From Undaria pinnatifida (taxonomy: Eukaryota; Sar; Phaeophyceae; Laminariales; Alariaceae), in the NCBI GenBank assembly GCA_012845835.1, contig JABAKD010000021.1, positions 3,498,206-3,562,205 on the forward strand: a DNA stretch of 64,000 nt. The letters run 5' to 3'. Of the stretch, positions 1-9,806 are shown one piece after another. The position numbers and the translations under genes were made by a program. Every line of letters begins with the position of its first letter. The first letter of the stretch is position 1. Below the pieces are notes generated by a model. That model was not told where the DNA came from. It made no database searches and worked only from the letters and a program-made list of their open reading frames with translations.

Positions 1-1437
1 GTGGTTTTCCACCCATCAGCACCCAGTACAACCAGTGTCCGTGCTGATGCCTCCCAGAGAGACGAGCTCTGTGGTCAAACTACGAGACAGATATAACACA
101 TTGCTACACAACGCGGTGATCTGGCTATGCAATGAACAGGCACACGCTGGTAAAACGAAAATTTGCAAGCCAGCACACCAGCTACTTGCAAAAAAAAGGG
201 AAAGAGGGGTAAAAGAAAACCACAACAAGGAAGAAGACGAAAACAGAAAAACAATTGGAAACAAGGAACACAGGAAGGCACGAGAAAAATGGGAAAAAGC
301 ACAACAGCCAACAGGCAACTATTGATAGCTACAAAGCAGATGAAGCCATCCAACTAACGTTGGGGGTAATAGTCATTGGGTTCGACTGACCCTACTGCTG
401 TAGGAGTAGGAACATTGCGCATCGTCTATCACCTGCGCACCATGTCTGACGGCAGTGGTGCCCATACCGTCATCACCGGCCCCGTATCAAATACCAAAAC
501 GAAGCCAAATAGCAAAACCGACGCACCTCCGACGTCTCTGAGTCGAGGAGACCTTCCCCCGCCAGGCGTTCAGTGTTCGATGTGCGCACGCAAGCTAAGC
601 GAGTTCTCAGGGTACGCGAGTTCTCAGGGTGTCGGAATAAGCCAACCAATCCTTGCGGGTATGATTTTCAATCCTCCCTGGGTGGGATTGTAGGTGGTGT
701 CGTTTTATCGATATTATTGTGTTCAGTGCCTTATAATTCTGCCCACGAAAAACGAAAAGACCCTGTTTCTCAGCTCAAGAGTCAACTGTCAAGAGAAATC
801 GAAATTGCAACGCAGTGGATATTGCGCTTGCCACCCCCACGGCGCGTCGGGTGCGGGCCTGCGCGGTGCGGGCCCACGCGGTGCAAGACCAAGCGTCTCT
901 CCCTCTGTGGGTCCAACCCCCTAGACCCACGCCAACTCGGGGGCCGAAACGCCCCGGGGCGACTCCTCCACGAGGCCACACTAACCCAAGTAATTCCGAA
1001 AGACACCAACATCAACACGAACAACCAACGCCCTCAACAGTCTTTTTTTATAAATTCAAGACTTGCATCCTTGAAGTATCTACTGTACGTTTACTGCGCC
1101 CCCTTAATTTAACCTAGAACAAATAATATATCAATAAAATCGACAAAAAACTATGGACGTGTGTACTTAGTCCACTGTTAAACGTAAACGTGTACCACGT
1201 TCAGTTTGCGAGCCTGTGTGTATGATACACACTCGAAAGAAAGCTATACAATAGAGCCAAGAGTCGTACACTCAAAAACATGGTTCCTGGTAGACGTAAG
1301 TCAGCACAACAGTAAATATGTACATACCAATTAGTTTTATGAGCTTGTATGGTACTTGTACTCGTACGTACAGGAAATAATAATAGGACCCCTCCCATCA
1401 AATGAAAAAACTCACCCACATAGTATATTACATGTAC
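1..1437. other. No recognisable gene; AT-rich intergenic DNA
   Basis: Short open frames occur in all phases, but none shows a domain, repeat or splice pattern I recognise. The opening 60 bases resemble a stretch near 15930-15990 (shared 'ccacccatc' start and a 'gtccgtgc' core), so the left edge may be part of a dispersed repeat. Confidence 0.5.
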
Positions 1438-1512
1438 CAACAACGCAGCTTGCAAATATGAGTATCGACCCTAAATTCGTCGAACTCACAGCGGACGTCC
1501 TTGGAATAGTTC
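1438..1512 (+). repeat. Copy of dispersed repeat R2, 3' end
   Basis: Contains the block 'cagcttgcaaatatgagta' followed by 'aattcgtcgaactcacag' that recurs at 4251-5642 (opposite strand), 15677, 49670 and elsewhere. Read from the ATG it starts MSIDPKFVELTADVL. The preceding 60 bases ('acccctcccat', 'cacccacatagtatatta') are also shared with the other R2 copies, so the copy probably begins near 1380. Confidence 0.75.
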
Positions 1513-2527
1513 TTTAAAATGCTAAACAGCAGAGCCAATGAAGCAGTCAAAAAGGTAAAAAATACCCCCCCGAGAAAAGTAAATAAGAAAGACCTGGGGA
1601 AAACGATCTACTGGTACAACTGTAGCTCGTTGTGTCGAGCGCTCCAATGTGCTTCCCTGGTGAGCTGTTGTCTTGCACATGAAGAAGCGATGATCTTCGT
1701 ACCATTATACTGCTGCGTAGATATGGTTGTGAAGTGATGCTTCTGCTGCTGATGACGATAAACGATTGATGATCGGTGTAGACCTGATATTGATGACCGT
1801 GAAGAAGGTGTGCAGCAACTCAGCTCGCGATGCTGTCATGACGTGATGGTCCAACCGGAAGACAGATCGATCGCACCGAATAAAAAATGCGGCGCAATAT
1901 AAATTTCATCCTCATCGAAGAACAAGAAACTGTGGAACCCCAAATGTTTGTGCATTTTCCTCGAGAGCAGATGGTGGCCGATGAACATGCTGGTTTGATG
2001 TCATGGCGAGATCTCGACAAGTACGTAGCTGGCCCATGATGTGGTTGAGATTTGGTGGCCATGTGCATGATGAAGGCGTTGGTGCTGGTGTCGTTGAACT
2101 GGCCGCTGCTGAATAAGTAGATGGCCATATGCCCCGCGTTCATCCTGGCGTGAATGTGCTGAAAAATCAATGACTATTCGTTGTGCAGCTGTGTATCCTA
2201 ATGCTTGCGCTTAAAGTATGCCGGCTACAGGGATGCCTAGGAGGGAAGCTTGTGTCGAGCGTGGCCGATGGAATGGTGTTGTCGGTGCTAGCCCCTGTTG
2301 CAAATATCGTTACTCTTTCCGTAGCAAGTACTGCCATTGTACGAGTAGTCGCTGATGATTCTTGATGGCTGATGAAGTTGATGCCGGTTGAAAACTGATG
2401 TGCGATAAGAAAGGCGCCTGTGATTGATATCGCCGATGCCTTCTCGATGCGATGTACTCGTAGTGGTATGGATAGCAGTTGGTGGGTGTTGTCTATGGTG
2501 GTAGTACTGGCTGGAGCACTACTTTTG
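1513..2527. other. No recognisable gene
   Basis: No frame gives a recognisable product. Because a copia integrase fragment follows directly, part of this stretch may be decayed retroelement, but I see no gag or zinc-knuckle motif. Confidence 0.4.
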
Positions 2528-2902
2528 ATGTAGAATTGGCCATGTAGAGAAGTGCCGTTCCACCAGGCCTCCGGAGCGTCACTTCGTGGATCTATCGGGG
2601 CAACAGCCTAGATCTGCCGGCGGTGCGGAGTACTTGATGATGATTGTCGACGACTACTCGCGGATGGGATGGCCTTATTTTTTAAACGGTATTCTGACGT
2701 CCCGATGGCCTTCGCTGGTTTTCTGGCGGACATTAACGCCAGAGGTACCGTGTCCATCGTCGAGTGCATTCGCTCGGACAACGGCACGGAATTTACTAAG
2801 CCGGAGTTCGTGGCGTCACTCAACGACTGTGGGATTCACCGCGAGTACACGCCGGTCAACTCCCCGGAGCACGACGGTTTGGTTGAGCCTAAACGAGGGT
2901 AA
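2528..2902 (+). pseudogene. Ty1/copia-type integrase fragment, frameshifted
   Basis: Two overlapping plus-strand frames together read as the core of a retrotransposon integrase. The first frame (to about 2690) carries a pre-integrase Cys segment, then 'HFVDLSG' and 'LMMIVDDYSR' with the first catalytic Asp. The second frame (about 2669-2902) carries 'IRSDNGTEF' with the second Asp and 'TPVNSPEHDGLVE' with the catalytic Glu region, in the D-D-E order of the rve fold. The frames differ in phase, so at least one indel lies near 2670-2690, and the second ends at TAA 2900-2902. No protease, reverse transcriptase or LTR was found next to it. Family knowledge: copia integrases insert the cDNA of the element. 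This copy is a dead fragment of roughly 125 codons. I am confident of the family and less so of the exact ends. Confidence 0.82.
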
Positions 2903-4250
2903 CCACATATGCCGTGTTTTCCCCAATCGCAAACATGAACGTGCAAATGCCTATTGGTTTGTTCTGTGCATGGTGCAATGCTGTGTGCAGTTTGAGGGGG
3001 ATCACAACTGCTGTACATACGTCGGGACGCCTCTCTGCCGTAAGCAGAGACCCGTGTACAGATAAGAATTTGAAGTATTTTCTCCTCGATTATGGCCGTT
3101 CATCTTATTGCTGCGTGCATGATAGCTTAACAGCAGTGTAGATCTTGCTGTACGCGTAGTAGCTTCATAGACTTTGAACATACTTCGACGTGTGCAAACG
3201 TGAGAAAAGTTCCGTCGAGATATAATGCTCCGTTTCTCCGAGTGTGATACGTACTCGTCGCTCGGACGCGTCGCGCAGATGCTGAAGAGTTCTCTCCGAG
3301 TCTGGTACATGTTTTTTTAGCGTGTAAGAGTTAAAATAGAAGCTCCAGATGTATGCCCCGTTTGAGCTGATTTGCCAACGCCCTGCCGCACGTCTACAGC
3401 TGTTGGTCTTCTCTTCATATTGTAAAAATTACACGAGGACAAATTATGTCTCGTACTTCGTACTACTGGGTAGGTTGAAGAAGCGGCTTTCATAACGACA
3501 CCGCGCGTCTTAATATCGTGAAACCGGACTCCTTACCTGCTACACGCGTGATAGCTCGAGCAGTCTCCTTACCTTCTTTGCGCGTGATAGCGTGACAGCA
3601 GTCTTCTCTCTTGCTTATTCCTGGTGACCTTGACGTCGATGCGATATCACGATGTCGAGGCTGATCTTAATTTTTGAAGAAAATTACCTCGCACTGCAGA
3701 AAGTGGAGACCGTTCTTCGAACTTCTTGGAAGAGCCGTTGCTCGGTGCCAGTCGATGGGTAGATCAATGGCGACGGGGCTCATGACCTGAAGGAATGATG
3801 TGTATCGAGGCTCTAGCTCCATGATAAGAGCTGTAGAGGAGGCACCGAAGTGTCTGTAAAGATCCCTTTGAAGAAGACAATGCATTGTTTTAAAAGGCGA
3901 CTACTTGGCCAAACGAAGAAAGAAGAAGAGAGAAAGAGGAAGGAGAAGGAGAAATAGGAGGAGGAATAAGAGTGATCGAGGTGGATGGGTGATGCTATCC
4001 CCTGATCACGGAACTATGTCCAATCTATGGGCAGGTGTACTCTACGGCAGCCCGTCCTGTTCCCTGCAACGTTCTATGTAACGTCCGTGTAACGTTATAA
4101 GTAACTTCATCTGCAACGCTACAAGTAACGTTATCTGTAACGCTCTTCTGATACTTATGGTGGCAAGATGATTGCCCTGTACTACGATCAACTTCCCGAT
4201 ACAGGTACAAGTAGGTTGATTCTAATACAGTATGCCGGCTAGAAAAAACA
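2903..4250. other. Intergenic stretch with short local repeats
   Basis: No gene recognised. 3905-3975 is purine-rich (gaa/gga runs). 4050-4150 contains several short tandem variants of 'gtaacgtt'. The right end abuts the 464-bp tandem array. Confidence 0.45.
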
Positions 4251-5642
4251 ACCTCCCATGTATTTTGCCGCATATTTTGTATTTTATAAAAATATTTCAA
4301 GGACGTCAGCCGTGAGTTCGACGAATTTCGGGTCAATACTCATATTTTCAAGCTGCGTTGTTGGTACTTGTAATATACTATGTGGGCGAGTTTTTCCATA
4401 ATGGGAGGGGGGTCATATTGCTCTGTTGAAAAACAAACACATATATATACGAGTACATACATATTTTATAAAAACATTTCAAGGACGTCAGCCGTGAGTT
4501 CGACGAATTTCAGGTCAACATTCATATTTGCAAGCTGCGTTGTTGGTACTTGTAATATACCAAATGAGTGAGTTTTTATTCGAAGGGGTCCTATTTCTTG
4601 TTCACTATCGTGGTAAGTGTTGGTATTTTTACTCTAGGTGGGGAATTTTGAGCTAGGTCTAACATCACATCTTATTTATAAATTTATTACTGTAGTTTCC
4701 CGCATACTTCTCCAACCTCCCATGTATTTTGCCGCATATTTTGTATTTTATAAAAATATTTCAAGGACGTCAGCCGTGAGTTCGACGAATTTCGGGTCAA
4801 TACTCATATTTTCAAGCTGCGTTGTTGGTACTTGTAATATACTATGTGGGCGAGTTTTTCCATAATGGGAGGGGGGTCATATTGCTCTGTTGAAAAACAA
4901 ACACATATATATACGAGTACATACATATTTTATAAAAACATTTCAAGGACGTCAGCCGTGAGTTCGACGAATTTCAGGTCAACATTCATATTTGCAAGCT
5001 GCGTTGTTGGTACTTGTAATATACCAAATGAGTGAGTTTTTATTCGAAGGGGTCCTATTTCTTGTTCACTATCGTGGTAAGTGTTGGTATTTTTACTCTA
5101 GGTGGGGAATTTTGAGCTAGGTCTAACATCACATCTTATTTATAAATTTATTACTGTAGTTTCCCGCATACTTCTCCAACCTCCCATGTATTTTGCCGCA
5201 TATTTTGTATTTTATAAAAATATTTCAAGGACGTCAGCCGTGAGTTCGACGAATTTCGGGTCAATACTCATATTTTCAAGCTGCGTTGTTGGTACTTGTA
5301 ATATACTATGTGGGCGAGTTTTTCCATAATGGGAGGGGGGTCATATTGCTCTGTTGAAAAACAAACACATATATATACGAGTACATACATATTTTATAAA
5401 AACATTTCAAGGACGTCAGCCGTGAGTTCGACGAATTTCAGGTCAACATTCATATTTGCAAGCTGCGTTGTTGGTACTTGTAATATACCAAATGAGTGAG
5501 TTTTTATTCGAAGGGGTCCTATTTCTTGTTCACTATAGTGGTAAGTGTTGGTATTTTTACTCTAGGTGGGGAATTTTGAGCTAGGTCTAACATCACATCT
5601 TATTTATAAATTTATTACTGTAGTTTCCCGCATACTTCTCCA
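4251..5642 (-). repeat. Three near-identical 464-bp tandem units made of R2 ends
   Basis: Units 4251-4714, 4715-5178 and 5179-5642 start at the same 'acctcccatg' with a spacing of exactly 464 bases. They look almost identical; the one difference I noticed is 'cactatcgtgg' against 'cactatagtgg' in the third unit. Each unit contains two diverged half copies of R2 (ATG on the minus strand), reading MSIDPKFVELTADVLEIFL and MNVDLKFVELTADVLEMFL before a stop. The array therefore arose in two steps: an old R2 doublet, then a recent triplication. An assembly artefact is possible. Confidence 0.9.
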
Positions 5643-6207
5643 TCATATGTATGGTAGGCGGTTTATTTTTGTCCGCATCTAGAATTATGATGCTCAGTTT
5701 ACTCAAGGTAGTGACTACGAATCAAATAATGCCAATGGACTGCAGAGTATATGTTCCAATAGTCACGACCCGTGACAAGCCCTAAAAAATACGTATCTGC
5801 CAACCCCCTTGCACTTCCCGATTACTAATTACCTTTTCCTCCACGAACTTAGCACAGATGCATAGCTGTAAATTGAATTATTTCGCAAAATCTCAGCCTG
5901 AAACCCATAGTTATCAAGTTGTTGACATCTCCCGCGTACGTCCGTAACGGAACTTATTGGAAAATACAAAGGATACTCCACTAACGTTGGTTCTCGGGTT
6001 AAGGGCCCCGCCAGCCAGAACTGTCTTTGCTGAAGCAGGCCACCATCCTCCACGTCGTACTTGTCGCAGCATCCGTCTTGTGGCTTAAACGAAAATTTTG
6101 TAACCTGTTTGCATTGCCCTTTGTTCCGCCCGCTTTCCTTTCCCGTGCGCGACACAGAAAGTCACCGCAAGCTGATATTCCGGCCGGCGGAGATTGCATA
6201 TATCACC
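5643..6207. promoter_or_regulatory. Upstream region of the NLR-like gene; no clear promoter motif
   Basis: 565 bases between the tandem array and the chosen ATG. I see no convincing TATA box or initiator. The reading frame of exon 1 stays open upstream to about 6061, so a longer N-terminus is formally possible. The ATG at 6208 was preferred because its context is CACCATGG and the helical domain starts just after it. Confidence 0.3.
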
Positions 6208-6702
6208 ATGGGCTTCCTGTGTTCGAACCGGTGTGCTTCGAGAACACGTTCAAACGTTACCTTCGAGCGCCTTCAAACCGCCTTTGGAGGACTTGTAACG
6301 GCTACCTTGCATGTCGGCAACATGACGCCTTTGGCTCCAGTTTGTGCAACCCTGCAAAGCATGAGGCAAACCTTAGAAAAGGTTCAAGGTTGCAAGGAAC
6401 GCCTGACAGAGCTACACCACCATTGTGAGCTGATCACTACGTACGTGATCTTACAGGATGGTATAGATGGATCGCAGCTAGACATCACCCCTCTGAAGAA
6501 CCGCGTCGACGAGTTGAACGACGTCGTCCAGACCTATGCACAAAAGACTCGATGCAGAGCGTACCTACACTTTTTCCTTTGGGGTGACGATATTGATAGT
6601 TTAAAGCGCGGCATCGACACGGTCGTGTGCGTCATGGGCCTTGCAGCATCTGCCAGGGCTGCAATCGCAGATGAAGATTGGACCAAGAGGTTTGCCCATT
6701 TG
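6208..6702 (+). CDS. Exon 1 of the NLR-like gene: HeLo/MLKL-like helical domain
   Basis: 165 codons from MGFLCSNRC. The sequence looks all-helical: 'LAPVCATLQSMRQTLEKV', then 'CKERLTELHHHCELI', then 'LKNRVDELNDVVQTYAQK', then 'CRAYLHFFLWGDDIDSLKR' and 'IDTVVCVMGLA'. The order (hydrophobic helix with a Pro, a Cys-Lys-Glu helix with Leu heptads, a helix ending before an aromatic 'YLHFFLWG', then a final amphipathic helix) matches what I know of MLKL_NTD/HeLo-like domains at the N-terminus of fungal, plant and animal cell-death proteins. The assignment rests on pattern, not a search; a generic coiled coil is the alternative. The Met-Gly start followed by Cys residues would suit N-myristoylation or palmitoylation, an unproven inference. 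The exon ends with L at 6702 directly before GTGAGT. Confidence 0.7.
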
Positions 6703-9700
6703 GTGAGTGACAAGGTGTTAAGAGTTCGCGATACAACCTTGAACTTCGACCAACATAAACGTATTATCGTTTCATTTCAAAGCCCAAGATGGTCAGCAAA
6801 CCACCGTTTCACTAGTACTGTTAATCTCGCCCCGGTGGGCAACAAACGTGAGTTCAGCGTTACGGTCATCGACCTGGCCTTCATCTCTCGAACAACTGTC
6901 GAACATGGCAGACGATCTGACGGGTTTGCGTCCACCACCCCCACCCTCTAATGGCGGGCGTCGTTTGGAATCGCTATAATTAAGGTATTCGCCTGGAGCG
7001 GTTTCCTCTGCTCGTTGCCAATAGCTAGAATAAGGAACATTATTACAATTCCAATTGAAAGTTCACCCTATCATGGACATTATGCTTGAGATACAGGCTG
7101 CTGATCTCGTTGCGGCTGGTTGCGGATAGTCTCGTCGAAATGCTAGATTCCAGAAACTTCGGAATATCGGTCGGTGAAGCATCAACATGCTAAATTCCTG
7201 TAGTGGAAAATGACAGTCGGAACAGCGTGAACGAATAATGTTACCAAGGCGCCTCTGCCTGAAGATGTCCGGACCACGCAATGTTTGTCGTCACTTTTCA
7301 TGGAAATGCATACGTTCGGTATAATGGAATAATTGCCCATCTCAGACCGTCAGGGGTGCAGGTGCTTGTTAGTGGTTGATCGAAACTCGTACCACGATCG
7401 CAGAACAACCCGTACCTTCCAAGACGCTGCGGAAGCATGGCTTCGATATGACAAAGTACGTACACCTAATAGATTAACGCGTTTTAGATATCACGAATGT
7501 AAATCTATAATCAAATCAAGTCTACAATGAACGTTCCTTGCATGAACTCTCGGACCGCCGGAACGAACCCCTCCCCTCCTCTCTCCCCCACCTGCACGCA
7601 GGAGGCGATCGTGGGAGAATTACAAGCGAGTTCGGAGAGAGCACACGTCACGACCGAGTTGGCTCCAGTGCCAAAGAACGCTCCGCGGGCCAAAGGGTGG
7701 CACATCGTTCGCACGGCCGCGATGCGTTTAGTACATACGTGTCTTAGCGACCAAGAAGAACAAGGAGTTGTGGGCATTGTAGGCCGAAGTGGGTCGGGAA
7801 AAACCACGCTTGCAGCTGCTGTTGTAGGGGCGCGAGGGGGATGCTTTCAATCGTGCAATGACAGCGATAACGAAGAGGTCCTTGCCGAGATCGATCGTGT
7901 CAGGCAGATGTTTCCTGATGGCGTTGTGTGGCTACGTGTCGGAAGGGGGGCAAATGCTCCCGATCGTCTGCGCGAGTTGATGCAAGATCTAGCTAAACGA
8001 TTGTACAACGATGTGATGGAACGTGTTATTGAAGCTCCCCAGTTGGGGGAGGACGGCACTAGCTACATCCGGAAGGCTGTCACTAGTGGCAATGGGGGTA
8101 AGGGTCTTTGCTGCTTGGTAGTGGCAGACGATGTGTGGGAAGCGGAGGTCGTCGACCAATTGCGGGAAACAGGCATGCGAGTGCTTATCACCACACGGGA
8201 ACGATCGCTCGTGGACGAGGGTTTGAGAGTGTCAGTGGAGAGGCTGACCGATCCCGAGGCGAACGACTTGCTACGTGCAACAGTCGGACTCTCCAGGGGC
8301 GCTGACTTGCCAGAGGAGGCGACAAGCATTCTCGACCGATGCGACAATGTTGCAATGTATGTAGAGTTTGTTGGGAGATGGAGCATTTTGCAGACAGGCG
8401 ATGATGGCGTTCCCCAGGACACAAGCGCCTGGCAGGAGGTTGTGCGGGCCATTGACGAAACCCTGAACGAGCAGGATGGTGAGCGAAAAGACAAACGACT
8501 GGCTATCTTACACGCTGGTTTTAAGTATCTCCGGAGTAGGGACGTTTTGGCGCAAGAGCTATACATGGCGCTCGCCGTTCTACCCGACGGTCACCCCTTT
8601 ACAGTTTCTGACGCGGCTGTGCTTCTGTTTGATGATGGGAAGGGCCGGCACAGCGTGAGCTGTGCGAAACGGGTTATCGTGATACTGGAGCAATGGGCCG
8701 TGATAACACCCGACGGAACAGATGTGTACCACATGCACGACGCACACACAGCTTTTGGAAAGGAAAATTTGATCGCCCATGAGGTCGTTCGCGAAGACGC
8801 GGTGCGTAGATGGACAGCTATGATTTCGGCGCCAGCCTTTTTGTGTGCGGCTGATACATTCACAGTGGTGTCAATGTGGCGGGCTCTAGAGCGTGTCAAG
8901 GGCGTCTCGTGGCGAGTGTGTCGCAAATACCATGCCGAACTGGACGCGATGAACGTGTCAAACGAGTTGTTTAGGAAAACTGCTGAATCATTAGCCGTGC
9001 TGCACTATGCCGAAGGTGACTACCTTGGCGCAGAAATGCTCATGCAAGGCATCCTGGGCAGGTGTTATGATGACGCGGAAGCTGATCCGACAGTGGTAAT
9101 GAGTGCATTGTGGTTTTGCATGGAGGGGGCCCGGCTGAAAGGCGACGCCAAAACGACGGATCTGTTACGCCGTCAGCTTGAGCCTTTGCTGGAGAAGCGA
9201 CGGCAGGAATCGAGTTTCGGGCTGGCAAACAGCGACGACGCGGAAAAGTGCTTACTGTTGCACATGTTCGGCCTCTTCTGCTTTCAGATGGAAGACAAGG
9301 AAGAAGCAGAGAGTTTGCACCGACAGGCCCTCGAAGCCCAACAACGATGCAACTTGGGCGAGTGCCACCCTCTAGTAGCTCACACGATGTACTCGCTGGG
9401 GGTCTGTCTGCGGGACAACGGGCGGTTGCCGGAGGCGGAGATGTATTTACGACGAAGCGTCGATTCTTTTCAGGCAAGGCTGGCGTCTGATGACCTACAG
9501 GTGGCATACTCCATTCGCAAGTTGGCTTGCGTCGTTAGGGAGTCCGAACGGCCCAGCGAGGCGGTGAAACTCTTCAAGCAGTCCTTGGAAATATTTAGGA
9601 CTAGGTTAGACCCCAATAACTTGCAGGTGGCCGTCACGTTGCATGAGCTAGGTCGTAGCTTCCTAGCAGCTGGGCTGCTCCCAGAAGCGAAGACTTCATT

Positions 9701-9806
9701 GCAAGAAGCCCTATCTATCAAAGACACGCTCACCGTGGCACCTGATGGCGGGAAGCTATCGAACTTAGAGCACGATCTGGAGTCCTGTGGGTCGCGAGTT
9801 GGGTAG
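6208..9806 (+). CDS. HeLo-like / NB-ARC / TPR receptor (NLR-like), two exons
   Basis: Join of 6208-6702 and 7602-9806, giving about 899 residues. Architecture: N-terminal helical bundle (about residues 15-150), NB-ARC ATPase (about 195-560), and C-terminal TPRs (about 710-880). The donor 'TTG|GTGAGT' and the acceptor, with a long pyrimidine tract ending 'CACGCAG|GAG', are both strong, and both exons meet in phase 0. Family knowledge: NB-ARC proteins are STAND-class switches that bind ADP/ATP and oligomerise on sensing a ligand through their repeat domain; brown algae are reported to carry NB-ARC-TPR proteins as candidate immune receptors. Inference: an intracellular sensor whose N-terminus could act on membranes, as HeLo/MLKL domains do. 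No signal peptide is visible. No neighbouring gene is functionally linked. I am confident of NB-ARC and TPR, less so of the HeLo-like label. Confidence 0.85.
6703..7601 (+). other. Intron of the NLR-like gene
   Basis: 899 bases, GTGAGT at the donor and a C/T-rich tract followed by CACGCAG at 7595-7601. Phase 0. No repeat family or RNA gene was recognised inside. The acceptor, not the ATG at 7527, sets the start of exon 2: the 25 codons from that ATG to the acceptor include the pyrimidine tract and look non-coding. Confidence 0.75.
7602..9806 (+). CDS. Exon 2 of the NLR-like gene: NB-ARC ATPase and TPRs
   Basis: 734 codons and a TAG at 9804-9806. Motifs, numbered in the spliced protein: P-loop GRSGSGKTT (226-234), Walker B / kinase-2 'LVVADDVW' (337-344), RNBS-B-like 'RVLITTRE' (358-365), and the MHD motif within 'VYHMHDAHTAFG' (MHD at 543-545), all in the expected NB-ARC order. 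The linker after MHD is helical. From about residue 715, repeats of roughly 42 residues show the kinesin-light-chain style of TPR, for example 'HPLVAHTMYSLGVCLRDNG', 'LQVAYSIRKLACVVRES' and 'LQVAVTLHELGRSFLAAG', each followed by an 'EAExxLxxSL'-like helix. There are about four units, all in one exon without introns. No frameshift or internal stop occurs, so the gene looks intact. Confidence 0.93.
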   Translation, partial: EAIVGELQASSERAHVTTELAPVPKNAPRAKGWHIVRTAAMRLVHTCLSDQEEQGVVGIVGRSGSGKTTLAAAVVGARGGCFQSCNDSDNEEVLAEIDRVRQMFPDGVVWLRVGRGANAPDRLRELMQDLAKRLYNDVMERVIEAPQLGEDGTSYIRKAVTSGNGGKGLCCLVVADDVWEAEVVDQLRETGMRVLITTRERSLVDEGLRVSVERLTDPEANDLLRATVGLSRGADLPEEATSILDRCDNVAMYVEFVGRWSILQTGDDGVPQDTSAWQEVVRAIDETLNEQDGERKDKRLAILHAGFKYLRSRDVLAQELYMALAVLPDGHPFTVSDAAVLLFDDGKGRHSVSCAKRVIVILEQWAVITPDGTDVYHMHDAHTAFGKENLIAHEVVREDAVRRWTAMISAPAFLCAADTFTVVSMWRALERVKGVSWRVCRKYHAELDAMNVSNELFRKTAESLAVLHYAEGDYLGAEMLMQGILGRCYDDAEADPTVVMSALWFCMEGARLKGDAKTTDLLRRQLEPLLEKRRQESSFGLANSDDAEKCLLLHMFGLFCFQMEDKEEAESLHRQALEAQQRCNLGECHPLVAHTMYSLGVCLRDNGRLPEAEMYLRRSVDSFQARLASDDLQVAYSIRKLACVVRESERPSEAVKLFKQSLEIFRTRLDPNNLQVAVTLHELGRSFLAAGLLPEAKTSLQEALSIKDTLTVAPDGGKLSNLEHDLESCGSRVG

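Noticed and set aside
2365-2400. Hammerhead-ribozyme-like 'ctgatga...gaaaac'
   Set aside because: Stem II does not pair and no cleavage-site helix can be drawn.
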